From the NCBI GenBank assembly GCA_037903475.1, contig JBAJFG010000444.1:1-64000 (forward strand): a stretch of DNA of 64,000 nucleotides, written 5' to 3'. A program made the position numbers and the translations under genes. Source of the DNA: Ancylostoma caninum. Taxonomy: Eukaryota > Nematoda > Chromadorea > Rhabditida > Ancylostomatidae. This document shows positions 45,626-58,400 of this stretch, piece by piece; the stretch's first letter is position 1, and each line of letters begins with the position of its first letter. Under the pieces are notes generated by a model. That model was given only the letters and a program-made list of their open reading frames with translations. It was not told the origin of the DNA and did no database searches.

Positions 45626-45967
45626 TCATGCCTTCCTATTTAGAGGCGATGCGGCAATAGCACCCACCAGATGAGGCGACCGCGTAGGTCCACCCTCCCG
45701 AGCTTCCGAGACGCGGCAGCCCTCATAGCACCCGTCCATCTCTTCCTGCAGTGCACTCAGCGTCGCATCAGTGGAAGGCTGGTTTTCCTGCTGCGTATAT
45801 TGTGCAGCCTGAAAGCTCGTAAACACTCCCTCACTCCTATGCGGCGAGATCGCCAGCGAAGGTGATGGAATCACCATCCCGTGCATGCGGGAGAGCCAGC
45901 AGTGACGTAATTTCGGGTCCCGAAGCGAACGTGTCTGCGTCCATGGAAATCGGCCATTTCGCCACAC
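45626..45967 (-). CDS. Hypothetical small ORF
   Basis: 113 codons ending at a TGA near 45,626, containing FQAAQYTQQENQPSTDATLS and LQEEMDGCYEGC. Composition is protein-like, but there is no known domain, no visible promoter, and an antisense frame overlaps it. It adjoins the minisatellite and may be a gene fragment. Confidence 0.2.
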   Translation of the reverse strand: MWRNGRFPWTQTRSLRDPKLRHCWLSRMHGMVIPSPSLAISPHRSEGVFTSFQAAQYTQQENQPSTDATLSALQEEMDGCYEGCRVSEAREGGPTRSPHLVGAIAASPLNRKA

Positions 45968-46129
45968 AGTCTGCGCCTCAAGATTGCGGTGTCTATGAGT
46001 GCCGCCCTGTATCTCTAACCGCTCTAGCCCCCTTACGGCGCTTTGTTTAATAGATACCTGAAAGAAATAAATAGGACATGTGCTTAATCGTTCATTTCTA
46101 GGACAAGTTTAGATATCTTCCCAACGCCT

Positions 46130-47254
46130 GGGCCGGTAGTAAAGTGCCCCATGACGTTACGTTGAAATGCCGTCATGTAGGCAGGTGCTCAAGGCATGTT
46201 GGCATCTTTGCTCCTCACATGCTCCCATCTACTGCGGCATCACAATGGAAAATGAGGTAAGCATAGATGCCGACACATCGGGAGCAGAGAATCCGACACA
46301 GTGTGCACTCATATCAATGTAACGCGGTTGAGAAGTTGGTTGGTCCACTACACAGCTTGAGGAGGTCTCGCTTACAAAGTCTGTGCGCTGAGCTCTATCT
46401 TTGGAAGCTGTGCAGCACGAACGCAAGCCGAACAGTGCAGTACGTCGAGTTCAAAGCTTAAAACCATTTTTGAGCTTTTGCTTTCTCTTCTACTGTTAAA
46501 CATTTGCTTCTTTGACAGAAATTGAGGAAGAATGGAAGAAATTGACAACAGCAAGAAATAAGAGACGCCCTTATGTAGAATTTGAAACCGACGTATTGCG
46601 CTGTTCGGGCGGCATTGCCGCTGCACAATTGTCAGAGACATCCACTTGAAGGATACAAGAGCACGATGTGGACGGTAAGATGATTTGGGATGACCTAAGG
46701 TCATGTGAGAAATCAACGAGCACAGGTACAATATGCCTGGTCTAAATTTAGGTGATCGACATAGGTAGCGGTGTCGTGAGGAATTGCCATCAACGGGCTA
46801 TCCAATTGATGAGGTTGGGAGAACAAGCGTAGATGTTGCCCAGATTCAAGTTCAACTGATTAATCCTCTAGAACACCTTCCTTACGGCAGATATGTGCTG
46901 GGGACCACTTTTCTCTAGTTAAAAGGAGGACAATTCCATGGAAATGAGGTTTGGTAGGAGGTTCTGACGTCCGTCATGCTCTCGACCATGACCGAGCTTC
47001 TGCGTCGGCACCCTCTTGCCTCTACATGTTCTCTCTTCATTTTCTGACATGCGGCCGTGGGCTCAGGTCGTGTTGGGAGCAATCGAGCTGCCGGCAGCCC
47101 TGAGGTCATTGCTGCCAACAAACTGGTGTCCGACGTGAGGGCACATGCTTAAGAATAGAAAGATGCCGACATCCCTCTGGCTATTTGTTGGCAGTTACCT
47201 CACGTCACGGCAGCAGCAGGTGGCTGCCAACATTGAGGACTTTACTACCGGCCC
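46130..47254. mobile_element. CCGGTAGTAAAG variant TIR element
   Basis: Inverted termini GGGCCGGTAGTAAAGT (16 bp, perfect), one base off the CCGTAGTAAAG core of the nested elements. Subterminal CCATGACG also recalls them. 1,125 bp, no recognised transposase. Flanks (CCT / TCA) show no clear target duplication. Confidence 0.65.
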
Positions 47255-47750
47255 TCAGAAATAGTATGGTTACTACGGATTATGAAAGCTCGTTTCAAGA
47301 TCTATTAAAAGAGTCCTAAATAGGAAATTCAGACGACAACATAGACGACAGATGTAACTCATGAAGTACTCATCTGTTCTAGGTAGGCGGTGGTGGATTG
47401 CAATGGTTCCTTTTGGTTATCAAATCATGCCCCGCCAGGTGATTGGTCGAAAAAAAAGCCACTTGTATCGTATGTGCGGACTATCGCCGAATACATTGAT
47501 GCACTAATCGTAACGTGAAATTGTAGGTCTAAAAATACATTTTGCGCGGCTAGATTTGCGAAATTGCACACTGTGCGGCAGCGTGGCACGAGAGGCCAAT
47601 CCGTTCTCTATTCGCCAGCAGCAAGAGAAGACTATCCCAATGCGACACAGGGAGTGGGATTCTCCACGCCAACACGCTCGATTGGAAGGCATTCTAGGAA
47701 TAGTGAAGTTTTTTCTTTATTGATAAGTTGTCTTACTCAGACAAACTGCC
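47255..47750. other. No gene seen
   Basis: No supported feature. Confidence 0.4.
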
Positions 47751-47945
47751 TCAAATTCCGCAGCAGAATAGGGGCCTTTCGGAAATTCCGCAGCAGAATG
47801 AGATGCCTCTCGGAAGAACAGCAGCAGAAAGGGACTCACTGGCGGAGAGATGCAGAGAAAAAAAGCGCGTCGGAATTTCCGCAGCAGAAACGCAGGAGAA
47901 ACGCAGGAAAAACTTACTACCCCGAACTCCGGAAATTCCGCAACA
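47751..47945. repeat. Interspersed TTCCGCAGCAGAA motif cluster
   Basis: AATTCCGCAGCAGAAT-type words occur at about 47,755, 47,783, 47,876 and 47,933, with shorter GCAGCAGAAA forms between them. The same word reappears at 48,784 and 48,806, just beyond the (GT)n tract. Confidence 0.65.
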
Positions 47946-48157
47946 GGACATGTCATCTGTCTCATCTTCTCGCAACTCGCGATCTCAAGCTCAACGGCTG
48001 GTTTGCGCATTACCTGGATTGTGGCCTTCTAATTCGGTCTCCCCCCCCACCTGATTTCGGCTTCGATGAGTATACTTGAAATCTGCTAATTGGTTATTGC
48101 AAGCAAAAAATTTCATTTCCTGCCATACTGACATGTGCCCCCTCAGTCATAACTTGG

Positions 48158-48228
48158 CAGCTGGATAGCCGAATGGATAGTGACGCAGACTTATAGGAGG
48201 AGACTCCAAGATTTGCATCCCTTCTCCG
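48158..48228 (+). pseudogene. tRNA-like relic (class II type)
   Basis: An A-box-like TAGCCGAATGGATAGTGACG and a B-box-like GATTTGCATCC are separated by tRNA-like spacing. A small GGAG-GAGA-CTCC hairpin sits where a long variable arm would be. The acceptor stem does not pair well and the B box is imperfect, so it is a tRNA pseudogene or SINE head. Confidence 0.35.
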
Positions 48229-48437
48229 CATTTTGTTTTGCAAACTTTAATTGATACAGTTTAACATTGTGAGGTTCAGGAGATAGATAATGCCATGTTG
48301 TGCTCTTGACGAGTTGCGTTGGTGATATCACCGTGACCAAATTTGGCCAGCAAAAGAGCAACCATGCGTGAGCATTCGAACATTTAAGGCGGTTAATGAG
48401 TGAGAAACCCAATCATGACTTATAGGAACGGGCGTAC

Positions 48438-48736
<299 letters not shown>

Positions 48737-48778
48737 TTGCGATATCATATAGAAGAGGGGGAGTTAAAATACTTTTGC

Positions 48779-48850
48779 TCGGTATTTCCGCAGCAGAATA
48801 CCGGAATTTCCGCAGGGGGATACCGGTCGGCAAAACAGCAGAAAATCCGA
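48779..48850. repeat. TTCCGCAGCAGAA motif cluster, right of (GT)n
   Basis: GGTATTTCCGCAGCAGAATA and a second, altered copy, matching the cluster at 47,751-47,945. Confidence 0.6.
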
Positions 48851-49737
48851 CTGGAAATTCCGGTATTCTGATGCGAAATTTGCGGCCCAGTGTCGGAGTA
48901 GGGGTTACAGAAAAAGAGATTGTTCAGCTAAGTATTAAAGTGGACACTGATTGCGGGGATAGCACTCAATCTTCTTCCTTTCTCCTTGGAAAGCATAGGA
49001 CCATGGTGCCAACGTTGCTGAAATAGCTTCATTTGAGTGAAGAAGACCTGGAATAATGTGTGAATGCAAGACATCGCTTGTAAGGTTTTGACTATGGACT
49101 GCTAGAACGTTGGGTACACAAGGTGCATGATCGACATCGAAGGACTGCTTTTATAAATCTATTCGTTTCTACCCTGAGCGCCTCATTTACGTACGTAGTC
49201 ACAAAAGTTGTGAAAAGTAGAATTTTATAATCAAAAACCACCTTATGCCTTTACAATCAATGGACTGCGAGGCTATCTGGCGCCATCCCCAGTGGCTGTT
49301 CGCTCACCAGGGGCATCTACATATCTACTTGTGCAGCAGCCCATGAAGGTCACACTTCGTTTCATGCGAATTTCAGCCGTGGAACACCGGCTCTGATAGG
49401 CCCATGGTTCTGTGCACCTTCTCGAGTTGTAAGGTCTTTCCTGTCGTGTATCTACGGCTTTTCGAATCTTGCCTGAAATTTTGTATCGGAGCTTTGATGC
49501 CCATAACAATCGGTCGCATGTGCATAACCGATCCCAAAACGACGTGTCAGAATGGGGACATTCTCTGAACTATTTCGATGGTGATGCACGGACATTCTTG
49601 GCACCAGGATCGCCCCGAGTGCCTAGGTGGAACATTGAAGATGGCTATTGCGGACTGTACTTAATTATTCTATGACGGATGGAGGTGAGAGCCACAGAGA
49701 GGATTTCCCATAGACTTGAAATCAGTGTCCAAGCTCA
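48851..49737. other. No gene seen
   Basis: No exon or repeat recognised. Confidence 0.4.
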
Positions 49738-50156
49738 GACCAATTTGAAGTATTGGGTATCAGAAGATGGATGGGGCGATGCTGATTGCAATGATATAGA
49801 TATCTCAGCTCAAAAGTGCAGAAAATCCCTTTTTGAACCCTCTGTTTTTGGAGGAAACGGGCACCCCGACGCATCGACATCTCGGACACGAAGTTGCACA
49901 GCGATCGGTCGATACCCCCGCTGCAACTTCATGCCAGCATGCGACCCTTGCTTTCGACAACACCCGGCATGGAGTTGCGGCGGGGGTATCGATCGATCGC
50001 GGCGCAACTTCGTGAACGAGATGTCTGTGCGCCACGGTGCCCGCTCCCCCCAAAAAATAGAGGGTTCAAAAAGTGGTTTTCTGCACTTTCGAGTTGAGAT
50101 ACCTATACAATTGTAATCAGCGTCACCCCATGCATCTTCTGTACTCCAAAGTGGTC
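49738..50156. mobile_element. Long foldback element (about 419 bp)
   Basis: Inverted arms of about 190 bp pair around 49,945. Corresponding blocks include AGTGCAGAAAA, TTTTTGAACCCTCT, ACGAAGTTGC and CGATACCCCCGC. Identity is about 80% by eye. Non-coding; it ends one base before the stop codon of the neighbouring minus-strand ORF. Confidence 0.8.
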
Positions 50157-50636
50157 CTAAATCCTAACGAATCGTCCATGCGTATTGCGAGGTCTTCCTT
50201 GTTTGTCCCACCACACAATACTCCGTCGTGCTCGTCCTTTTATGGATCCCAACCTGAAGCGGACCTTCTTTATGGAGGTGGTGGCGGGCCTCGTGCGACT
50301 CCGACGCCTGGAACGTCGCTGTGATGCAGCGGAGCTCGCACGCAACGACGACCTTCCTTTACTCCCTCTGCTCCTTGTGGAGGGGCTGTGATGGGAGTAG
50401 GCTGGGCTAAGTCGTCGTCGCTGTGAAACACTGTTCACTCTGCTGCTCTCATGTAAGTAGGAAGTTCCTGACCGCTTCAGATCGCGCTCACTCAGTACAC
50501 ATGAGCTGTCGTACCTATTCTTCAGTATGGATTTCAGCACCTCCTTGCTCTTCCGTCTTCGAGACGACATTGACCGACACGACTGAGAACGGTGTCTGCT
50601 CAGACTCGAGCCTCGCCCTCGAGTCGAGAGCGACAT
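50157..50636 (-). CDS. Small Ser/Arg-rich basic protein
   Basis: 159 codons from ATG at 50,636, with an in-frame stop a few codons upstream, so the start is well placed. It stops with TAG at 50,159-50,157. The sequence is dominated by Ser and Arg (RHRSQSCRSMSSRRRKSK, SQRRSRRRSRTRP), followed by a conserved-looking tail KKVRFRLGSIKGRARRSIVW. KKVRF fits the RVxF consensus for protein phosphatase 1 docking, which could be chance. There is no RRM, signal peptide or membrane segment. It may be a nuclear RS-type protein or one exon of a larger gene. Its stop abuts the large hairpin. Confidence 0.35.
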   Translation of the reverse strand: MSLSTRGRGSSLSRHRSQSCRSMSSRRRKSKEVLKSILKNRYDSSCVLSERDLKRSGTSYLHESSRVNSVSQRRRLSPAYSHHSPSTRSRGSKGRSSLRASSAASQRRSRRRSRTRPATTSIKKVRFRLGSIKGRARRSIVWWDKQGRPRNTHGRFVRI

Positions 50637-50739
50637 TGTTAGTAAGCTTGGACATTGCCTTTAACTCAACGAGGCATTGCGCAACAACGAGTGAAGCCGC
50701 ATCGAGGTAGCGGGTGCAACACAATGTTCGGGTTCCCAT

Positions 50740-52399
50740 CGTAATCCTGATATAGGGAAATCTTCCGCTACTGGATCTGCGAAATGATTGGACATCGAAA
50801 AGACGACGTCAGAACGGTGATGGCAGTGCGCGAATAGATTGCAATCAATTGATTTCTATAGATTACAATCAATAGAATCATTGCACAAAATTGGTTCTGA
50901 AAGGTTAATTAATGTTCTCGAAGTATTTCTGAAACGTTCTCTAAGTTCTGCCGAAATCATGTAGCTATATTTGTCTTTTTACCAGTGGTGCTTAGTTGAA
51001 CACTTTTTGTAGCTTTTCACTTTAGCTATGAGAACATTGGCTATTCCTGCAACTGTGACTTCATAAATCATATTAGGGTTGATGTATACTAGTCATTTTA
51101 TACGTTTATTTTCACATGCACTTAGCAGTATGGCGTTCAAATTTCTAGAAATACAGAACCAGCCCCGCGACCGCTAGATGTTCGCTTCCCCGCGTTCGAG
51201 CAAAACGGGTTTCTACGCAGAAGTACAAGACTAGATATGCTAGTATTGTAGTGAAGAAATGAAGTAGAGGTCACTAATCCATACAAAATAAAAGAAAAGA
51301 ACTTCGTGAAACTGCTTTCGACTGGTCCTACCTGGGCATGCGAACCAGCTGCGCGAACAGACGATCTACACATTTTAAATGCGTCGCATCTGGACATTCC
51401 AGAAAAATGAGATTGTCGCGCCAGTGAGAATGAGAAAAGAAGCAAGGTCTGTTGTTAGAGGACAAGTCTGTCTTACATTATAAGTTAAGGTGAATGAGTG
51501 GTCAAATCGAGCAACAATCGTTCCGCTCTTTCCTCTCGAAAGATGCCATTACCTGATCAAGATGGAAATAGATGTAGTTTATACTGAAGGCGCGTGCGCA
51601 GCAGAGGGTGTGACTTTATGATGGAAGTAGGCCATATGGTGGAAGTAGGAGATGCACTACTGACGCAGCTCTGACGCATTGCAGGCGCGCGTTTGCAACG
51701 AATCGCGTGAGATTCGTATTCATCGTGCAATATGTAGTTGACTATTTGATATTCATATCTCATTCTTCATATTTCAAACACTGTTGCGTTTGCGTCTATT
51801 AAGATTTTTTGGGTTCACGTTCAGTGCGTTTGAGCACATAATAAATAAATAGAACAAAACAGTAAGTAAATAAACAAGTAAACAGTTTAATTAATAAATG
51901 TGTATTTGACACTATGATCTTCAAGAGGAATAGTCACTAATTCAATGCATGCCTCTAGCACACGCAGTCATCTGGGTATGAATTACCAAATGGCATGCTG
52001 AAGGTCAATATTAATTCTTATGGATCTTGTACAGTGGCGATTATTGTAAGCTTTGAGCGCACAGGTCTGAGGAAGCAACAACTCGCTCCTCTTATATTAT
52101 AAAGTGTAGTGTGCTGTGCTAACAATACCCAACTAGCTATCATCTCAGTCTGCTGGCTGAATCGAATATTTTTTTCCGGTTCCGGTTCCAACGACACAAA
52201 AAAGGGAAGTCTAGCACTGGATCGCCCTTGTGCGATTGATTGGTGGCGCCGACGAGGTTACGGCTAGCATGGCCCTTATAAAACCTCTCTTTTATTCTTT
52301 ACTTTTAATTTATATAGTATAGGTTATGTGGAGGTTCTGGATGAGTGATGCAGAGGTATAGAGAACGTTGACTATTTCAGACTCAACAAAGCCGAAAAA
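50740..52399. other. No gene seen upstream of the collagen
   Basis: Open frames are short and unrecognised. The last few hundred bases are presumably the collagen promoter. Confidence 0.4.
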
Positions 52400-52411
52400 G
52401 GACGGGGCCAC

Positions 52412-52439
52412 ACATAAATAGCTCGCCGTGTTTCCACAG
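52412..52439 (+). promoter_or_regulatory. TATA-like box and possible trans-splice acceptor of the collagen
   Basis: CATAAATAG lies about 35 bp before the ATG. TTTCCACAG ends at 52,439, 11 bp before the ATG, a plausible spliced-leader acceptor. Confidence 0.4.
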
Positions 52440-52450
52440 CTGTGTCTGTG

Positions 52451-55400
52451 ATGAACGCCCAAGTGGTGATGACCGCCGCCGTGACGGCGTCGGCCGTCGC
52501 CATTGTCGTCTGCTTGTTCTCCGCAGCCTACATGTTCGCCGACGTTAACAACTTCTACGATGATGCAATGAGGGGGATTCGTGAGTTCAGAGTAAGTCTC
52601 GCATCGTTTCTGGAATGACTTAGGTAGCCGCTATACTCCCCGAGGAGTATAGCACCTTGCGTCGCAGTCGCCGGCGACGGCGACCGCCAATGTTGGCGAC
52701 CCCTCATAACCGAAACGCACCGGCGCCGCAGTCGCCAACATTGGCGGCCGCCGATGTTGGCGATCGCCAATCGCCGGCGACGGCGGCCGCCGCCGCCGCT
52801 CCGCCCACAATCGATGTGTATCGGCCTCACATCGCCGGCGACGGCGACGCAAGGTGCTACACTCCTCGAGAACTATAGCGGCAGTGTTACTCCAATAGGA
52901 CACCTCAAATGTCAGTACCCACGTGAATTTTATACTTAGACGCTAACGTATTAAGTATGTGAAAAAGTTTCCGTCTTTCTAAGCATAATTGAGTATTCGT
53001 TGAAGGAGGAACAAAGCAGACTCATCAATCAGTGTATTGGAAATCGTTGGCTATAACCTTTTCCCATCTTTCTGTGAGGAGATGAATGCCGCGGCTATGG
53101 AAAGCCTCGTCCTCCGACTCGATCTATTCCTTCACCCATTTCTCGAAATCCTCAAAAGATTGGAGGCGCTGCTTGGAAAGCCTGTGGGAAATCGACCGAA
53201 AGAAGTAGTTGTCTGACAGGAAATAGTCTGGCGAATACGCCGCATGGGGTAGCATATCCCAGCGAACTGCTTCAAGCGTTTTCTTGGCGGCTTCTGTGAC
53301 ATTTGCCAGGAAGGCACTACTCTACATTGAGGTCCCAAAATTTTCAAAAAAAAATTCTGCCGAAACTCTGTATAGAGGGGTCATTTGAGGTGCTGGAAGC
53401 GAATATCCTGTCCATTTCTTATCGCAATTCCGTTTTTGTAGGGTTACGGTAGGGCTATTGTGGCAACAAATGCTTATTTGGCTCAAATTCGACACGATTA
53501 TCGCTGTAGAACAAATGATGTTGATGCAATTCAAAACAAATGTGTACTGAATATTATTGCAGATGTCAAACTAACAAAGCTAATCATAGTTCACGAAGCA
53601 TTTGGAAGGACAACTACCTATTATAACTACTTACCGCTCGAGTGCGGAATCTTTTTCACTTACCTAATAACATGAGGTGTCTGAAAAGGCTGAGCACGGT
53701 TGTGATTCTGAAACTTTGGAACTCTCGCCTTGAGAGTTTTGCACTAATGCCTTGAAGAAGCAGGACTTTTGCGATGTTTTGAGCAAAGGTATAACGCAAC
53801 CCACTGATTTGTTAGTGATAATGTTCTTTCTGTTTGATTCATCGCATTTTTGTTACTGGTAAGGGGGAACTAGTTTTGAAAAAGCAGAAAATTGAATGAA
53901 ATTTTACCAAAAAGCACAGCATTCCGAATTGGTCTGACCAAGGAGTAAGTCTTCTGGAAATCGAAATAAGTCAAAGTTTGGGCGAAAAGCGATTGCATGG
54001 ATACTTTCGGATCCTCACCAGTAGATGTTTACCACGACACTGCAGGTGTGATCAGTTTCTTCATAATATACAGAAAAGTAGATAGCGAGTAATACGAGAG
54101 TGCATCCGTTTAGTTTTATCTCCAACCTTGAAAACCCGGAAACCACGAGGGGGAAAAGGGAAAACAGAGGGAAAACACACGTGATTTTCAGCATATATTG
54201 TGCTTGATCTCATCTTTTGTTTCTTATGAATAATCCATTCGCAAATCCAAACTGAAGCGAGGTATAGCAAATGTTTGCTCCTTCATGTGGCGCGATTCAG
54301 CAGTTTTGAAATTGGAGGCGTAAGCTTGTCATCAGCGTAAGCTGAAGAGCTACCAACTAATTTATAGCAATATACCTTCCCTCTCTTCATCTTATGAGTA
54401 GGAGAAAAACATTATCAGAAGAGGAACTAGTAGTTGATCCGAGGGACAGTTTGGTTACTCAGGATATCGTTTTGGCTCTCTCGTGACTCTGGCTCCAAAT
54501 CCTACGGAAACTCATGGAAAACTTCCCTGTGCCCTTAACAAGAGCAGAAAAAATATGATACCATCATAGAGACAGGAGCATGTGGTTTGGTTCTGGTTGC
54601 GAAGAGCTAATCATATGCTATTTCTAACCACTGCTTCTACTGCACAAAACCGTTCTAATATGATGCTGTCTTGAAGTCTCATTTGATAACGGCTCTTCTT
54701 TCGGCACAGGTAGGATTCTACAATATGTATATGCATTACAATATGAAAAAGTGGTCGCTGTTTTTTTTTTGCCTACGAGCTAGTCGGCAAAGGGGAAGTA
54801 ATGAAATCGCCACGGACCACAGTGGGTATTTAAGGTGATACTGTAATCTATCCTTCGTGGAATTAGCACTGCTTCTCTTGCCCGTCACCATAATCGATCA
54901 ATAATAAGTCTGGAAGCCTCCGCAAGCCCTCCCTTCTATTGATCTCTGGTTTGCACCGCTTCATTTCTTTCGAATCTAACAAGGGAAGGACGCTTCATCA
55001 GTATGCCCTTTCGCAGTTTTTCATCTCTATGAGGAGTTATACCCGCTTTTTCCATTTCAGGAATGCTCACATAAGTCTACAAGGTCTAAACTCCGTCAAG
55101 ATAGTCGACGAATAGAGCATGGTCGCGGGTCGAGAGGCATGGATCTAGTAGATACAGAAACATAAAAGAAATGCTCTTTCCACACTTTTCGTTCTTCTAC
55201 AACAGTATTTTCTGCGCCGCAACGGTATGGAGCCGCACCCAACATCCATCGGTTTGATCATTTCGACGAAGAGCGTAATTCTGTTACAGCGCAATACCAT
55301 GGATGCGCATTTTTGGGAGAATTTAGCGCTCAATTCAAAGGACGAAAATTTAGCGCTCAATCCAAAGTATCTCCACCATTATTATTAATGATTCCGCGCC

Positions 55401-58400
55401 ATCCCCCATGCAGAGAATGATGGCCCTCTTAACCCATTGACGACAGCGTGGCTCATCGGTGAGTCGCGCTTTTTTGGTCACGTGGGACCGCGCTGCTCTC
55501 CGGTGAGCCGCGCTCTTGTTGGCGCTGCTCTCCGGTGAGCCGCGCTCTTGTTACCAACTACTGGACCTCAATTCTGAAATAATTCGCAGTATTTCCAAAC
55601 GTAAACAGCACAGAACTTTCGAACAACGTCTCAAGTGTTTGTGGTTGGAGAAAGATATCGGTCTTATTGTTGCAAGTACCATGAAAAAGATGGGATTTTG
55701 AAGTCGAGGGAAATTGCATTAAATTTCTTGCGTTGTGGATGGGAATAATCTGTACAAAAGCCACACTTCGTGCACAGAATTATGCTTGCTACAGCCAATA
55801 ATTACTTCGTCAAGTAATTCGTCAAGTAAAGCCACACGAATAAGCATGCTTCCAGAACACTCCCTTATAACCCTCAAAATAAGTTTTGCGAACTTCTTTC
55901 GGCCTAAAGGGAAGTAGGACCGTTTATATTCTAATTTTTCCTACGATGATACTGATAGCCTTCTGGAACTGGATTTTGAATTTTTTCTGCGAAACTACCT
56001 AATTTAGTCCCAATTTTCTTATTGTTACAGCGTGAAAGCACGCGGGCGAGGCGGTCTCGAAAGGGAAGTTGGTCGCACGCGCCAGACACGCGAAAATGCT
56101 CGCGTTCGTCAATGGATTAAAAAAGTTCGATGCGTCCTGAGCCAAAATGATGACTCTAATTCTGAAAATTCCAATTCTGGGCACAGTTTTAGGTCTTTCT
56201 TGTGTCAAAGCCTCGTCATAAGAGCTGGTGCTAGCAAGATAGCAGCTAATGTGCCAGAATTTCCCATTCTAGGTTATGCCACGAGGGCAAACGAAGAAAG
56301 TTTGATTGGGCACCCGAAATTTCGGTTTGATTACCCAGGCTCGGAGATCCATTTAAGAAGTCATGTGCATGGATGTGACCGAGTGACAAAGCGGTTTTGG
56401 TGTGAATTCCCTATATGCGTCAAATAAAGTGCGGTGGCGTCAGAAAACGATATCTCATAATTTTGGTCAGTTATGTTCTGAATTTCTGTGAAAATTGAAA
56501 ACGTAAGAATAATCAGCAAATTGTGAATCCATGGTCAATATACTTTTGAGTAGGTGTTCAATAACAAGTTCTTCAGGGCGAGGAAACATAGTTGTGCATC
56601 CTGACAGTTGGTTATTTCTTTAGTGAGCTCTACCACATGAAAACTCGCCTTGTTTTGCAGCGTGGAATTCCACTGCATGCTAATTATAACATAATATACT
56701 TTGCACTCCCTATATTGATAAATTGGAAAGTTTCTTTGCATTCCCTATATTGATAAATTGGAAAGTTCTCTCTTTGCTAAGAGACAAATGCTGTTATTTC
56801 AGGTACTGTCGAGCGAAGCTTGGAATGAAGTGACGGAAATTACTGTTCCTGCGAAGGCATCCGAGTCCGTACAAAGACTATTCAGTGTTATCCAACGCCA
56901 AAAACGACAAATGCACATAAATGGTGGAGTTAACGGCCATCTTGGAGGTGGAGGAGCGAGCGGCGCAGTCGGAGCCAACGTTGGAATCGGCGGTGGCGTT
57001 AGAGTGAACGGAGGTGGCGGAGTGGGCGTCGGCGGTGCAGTGAACAGTGGCGGCGCGGTGGGCGCCAGCGCAGGAATGACCGCCGGTGGCGCAGGGGGCG
57101 CCAGCGCCGGAATGACCGCCGGTGGCGCAGGGGGCGCCGGCGCTGGAATGACCGCCGGTGGCGGAGTTGGTGCCAGCGCCGGAATGATCGCCGGTGGCGC
57201 AGTGGGCGCCGGCGCCGGAATGACCGCCGGTGGCGGATTTGGCGCCAGCGGAGGAACGAACGTCGGCGGCGCAGTGGGCGTTAGCGCCGGACTGAGCGGC
57301 GGTGGTGGAGTGGGCGCTAGCGGCGGAATGAGCGGCGGTGGAGGAGCGGGTGGTACTGGAAGAATGATGGGTGGCGGCCTTGCATACGATGCCACCAGCG
57401 GTGTTCTTGCTTGTCCTTCAGGACCACCAGGACCACCTGGCCTTGCAGGATTACGAGGATACGATGGTTTACCAGGCCGACCTGGTAGACCCGGCTTATC
57501 TGGAGTTTCATATGGTGGAGGAGCCGCAGCAGCAGGTGGTTGCATACAGTGTCCAGCAGGACCTCCTGGACCAGCAGGACAAGATGGCCCTAAAGGACTA
57601 CCCGGACCACCAGGACTTGCTGGCAGAGCAGGAGGAGGAGGAGTTGGGATGCCGGGACCACCAGGACCAATGGGAGACCGAGGAGCTCCAGGTGCTCCAG
57701 GCATGCCTGGATCGAATGGAGCACCCGGAAAGGATGGATTCGGCGGTGGCGCTGCGATACCAGGACCACCGGGTCCTCCTGGACGACCTGGACCGCAAGG
57801 AGATCCTGGACCAGATGGTGCATTTGCAGCGGGAGGAGGAGGTCCCGGCCCAGCCGGACCTATGGGACCGCCCGGTCCACCAGGACCACCTGGACCGGAT
57901 GGAATGCCAGGAGCTGCCGGAGCTGCTGGACTTCCTGGTGGTGATGGTGAGCAAATCTTACAAATAACAGCCACAACTACATAGTGGCAAGAAAATATGA
58001 AAAGTATATTTTATAACGAATTCCTTAACGATCAGCGTCATCAAACGGAAAAATAGTGTATTCTCGACAAAGCAACAAAAAATTGTTGCTAATTGTTAGC
58101 GATTTTATTAGGTTGTTGCGAAATTAATTGCCGAAATGGACCCTTCAGTTCAAAGTGTTGTTACTTGCTTTAGCAGCCGTTCAATTCGTTAGATCCTCCA
58201 TAACAATGCTGTAAGGATTGCACCCCTCTGCGACATAAACTGAGATCGCAGAATTTCGCACAGTTTTGGAAGGCGGTTTCAGCATATCAGAGATCAGAAA
58301 TCCGCTGCTTTCGCAGGACTGCATCTGAACGCGGAGAAATGATATATAGTGGGGTAATATGTAGCCTGAGGGATAAGGGCATTGAGTGGGAACCTCGATG

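Noticed and set aside
47564..48079. 171-codon frame through the CCGCAGCAGAA cluster
   Set aside because: Open frames occur on both strands and in several phases, driven by the repeated motif; no domain.
56799..57974. 391-codon Pro/Ala-rich frame antisense to the collagen exon
   Set aside because: It is the shadow of Gly-X-Y codons; the sense strand has splice sites, N-terminal domain and C-terminal Cys motif.
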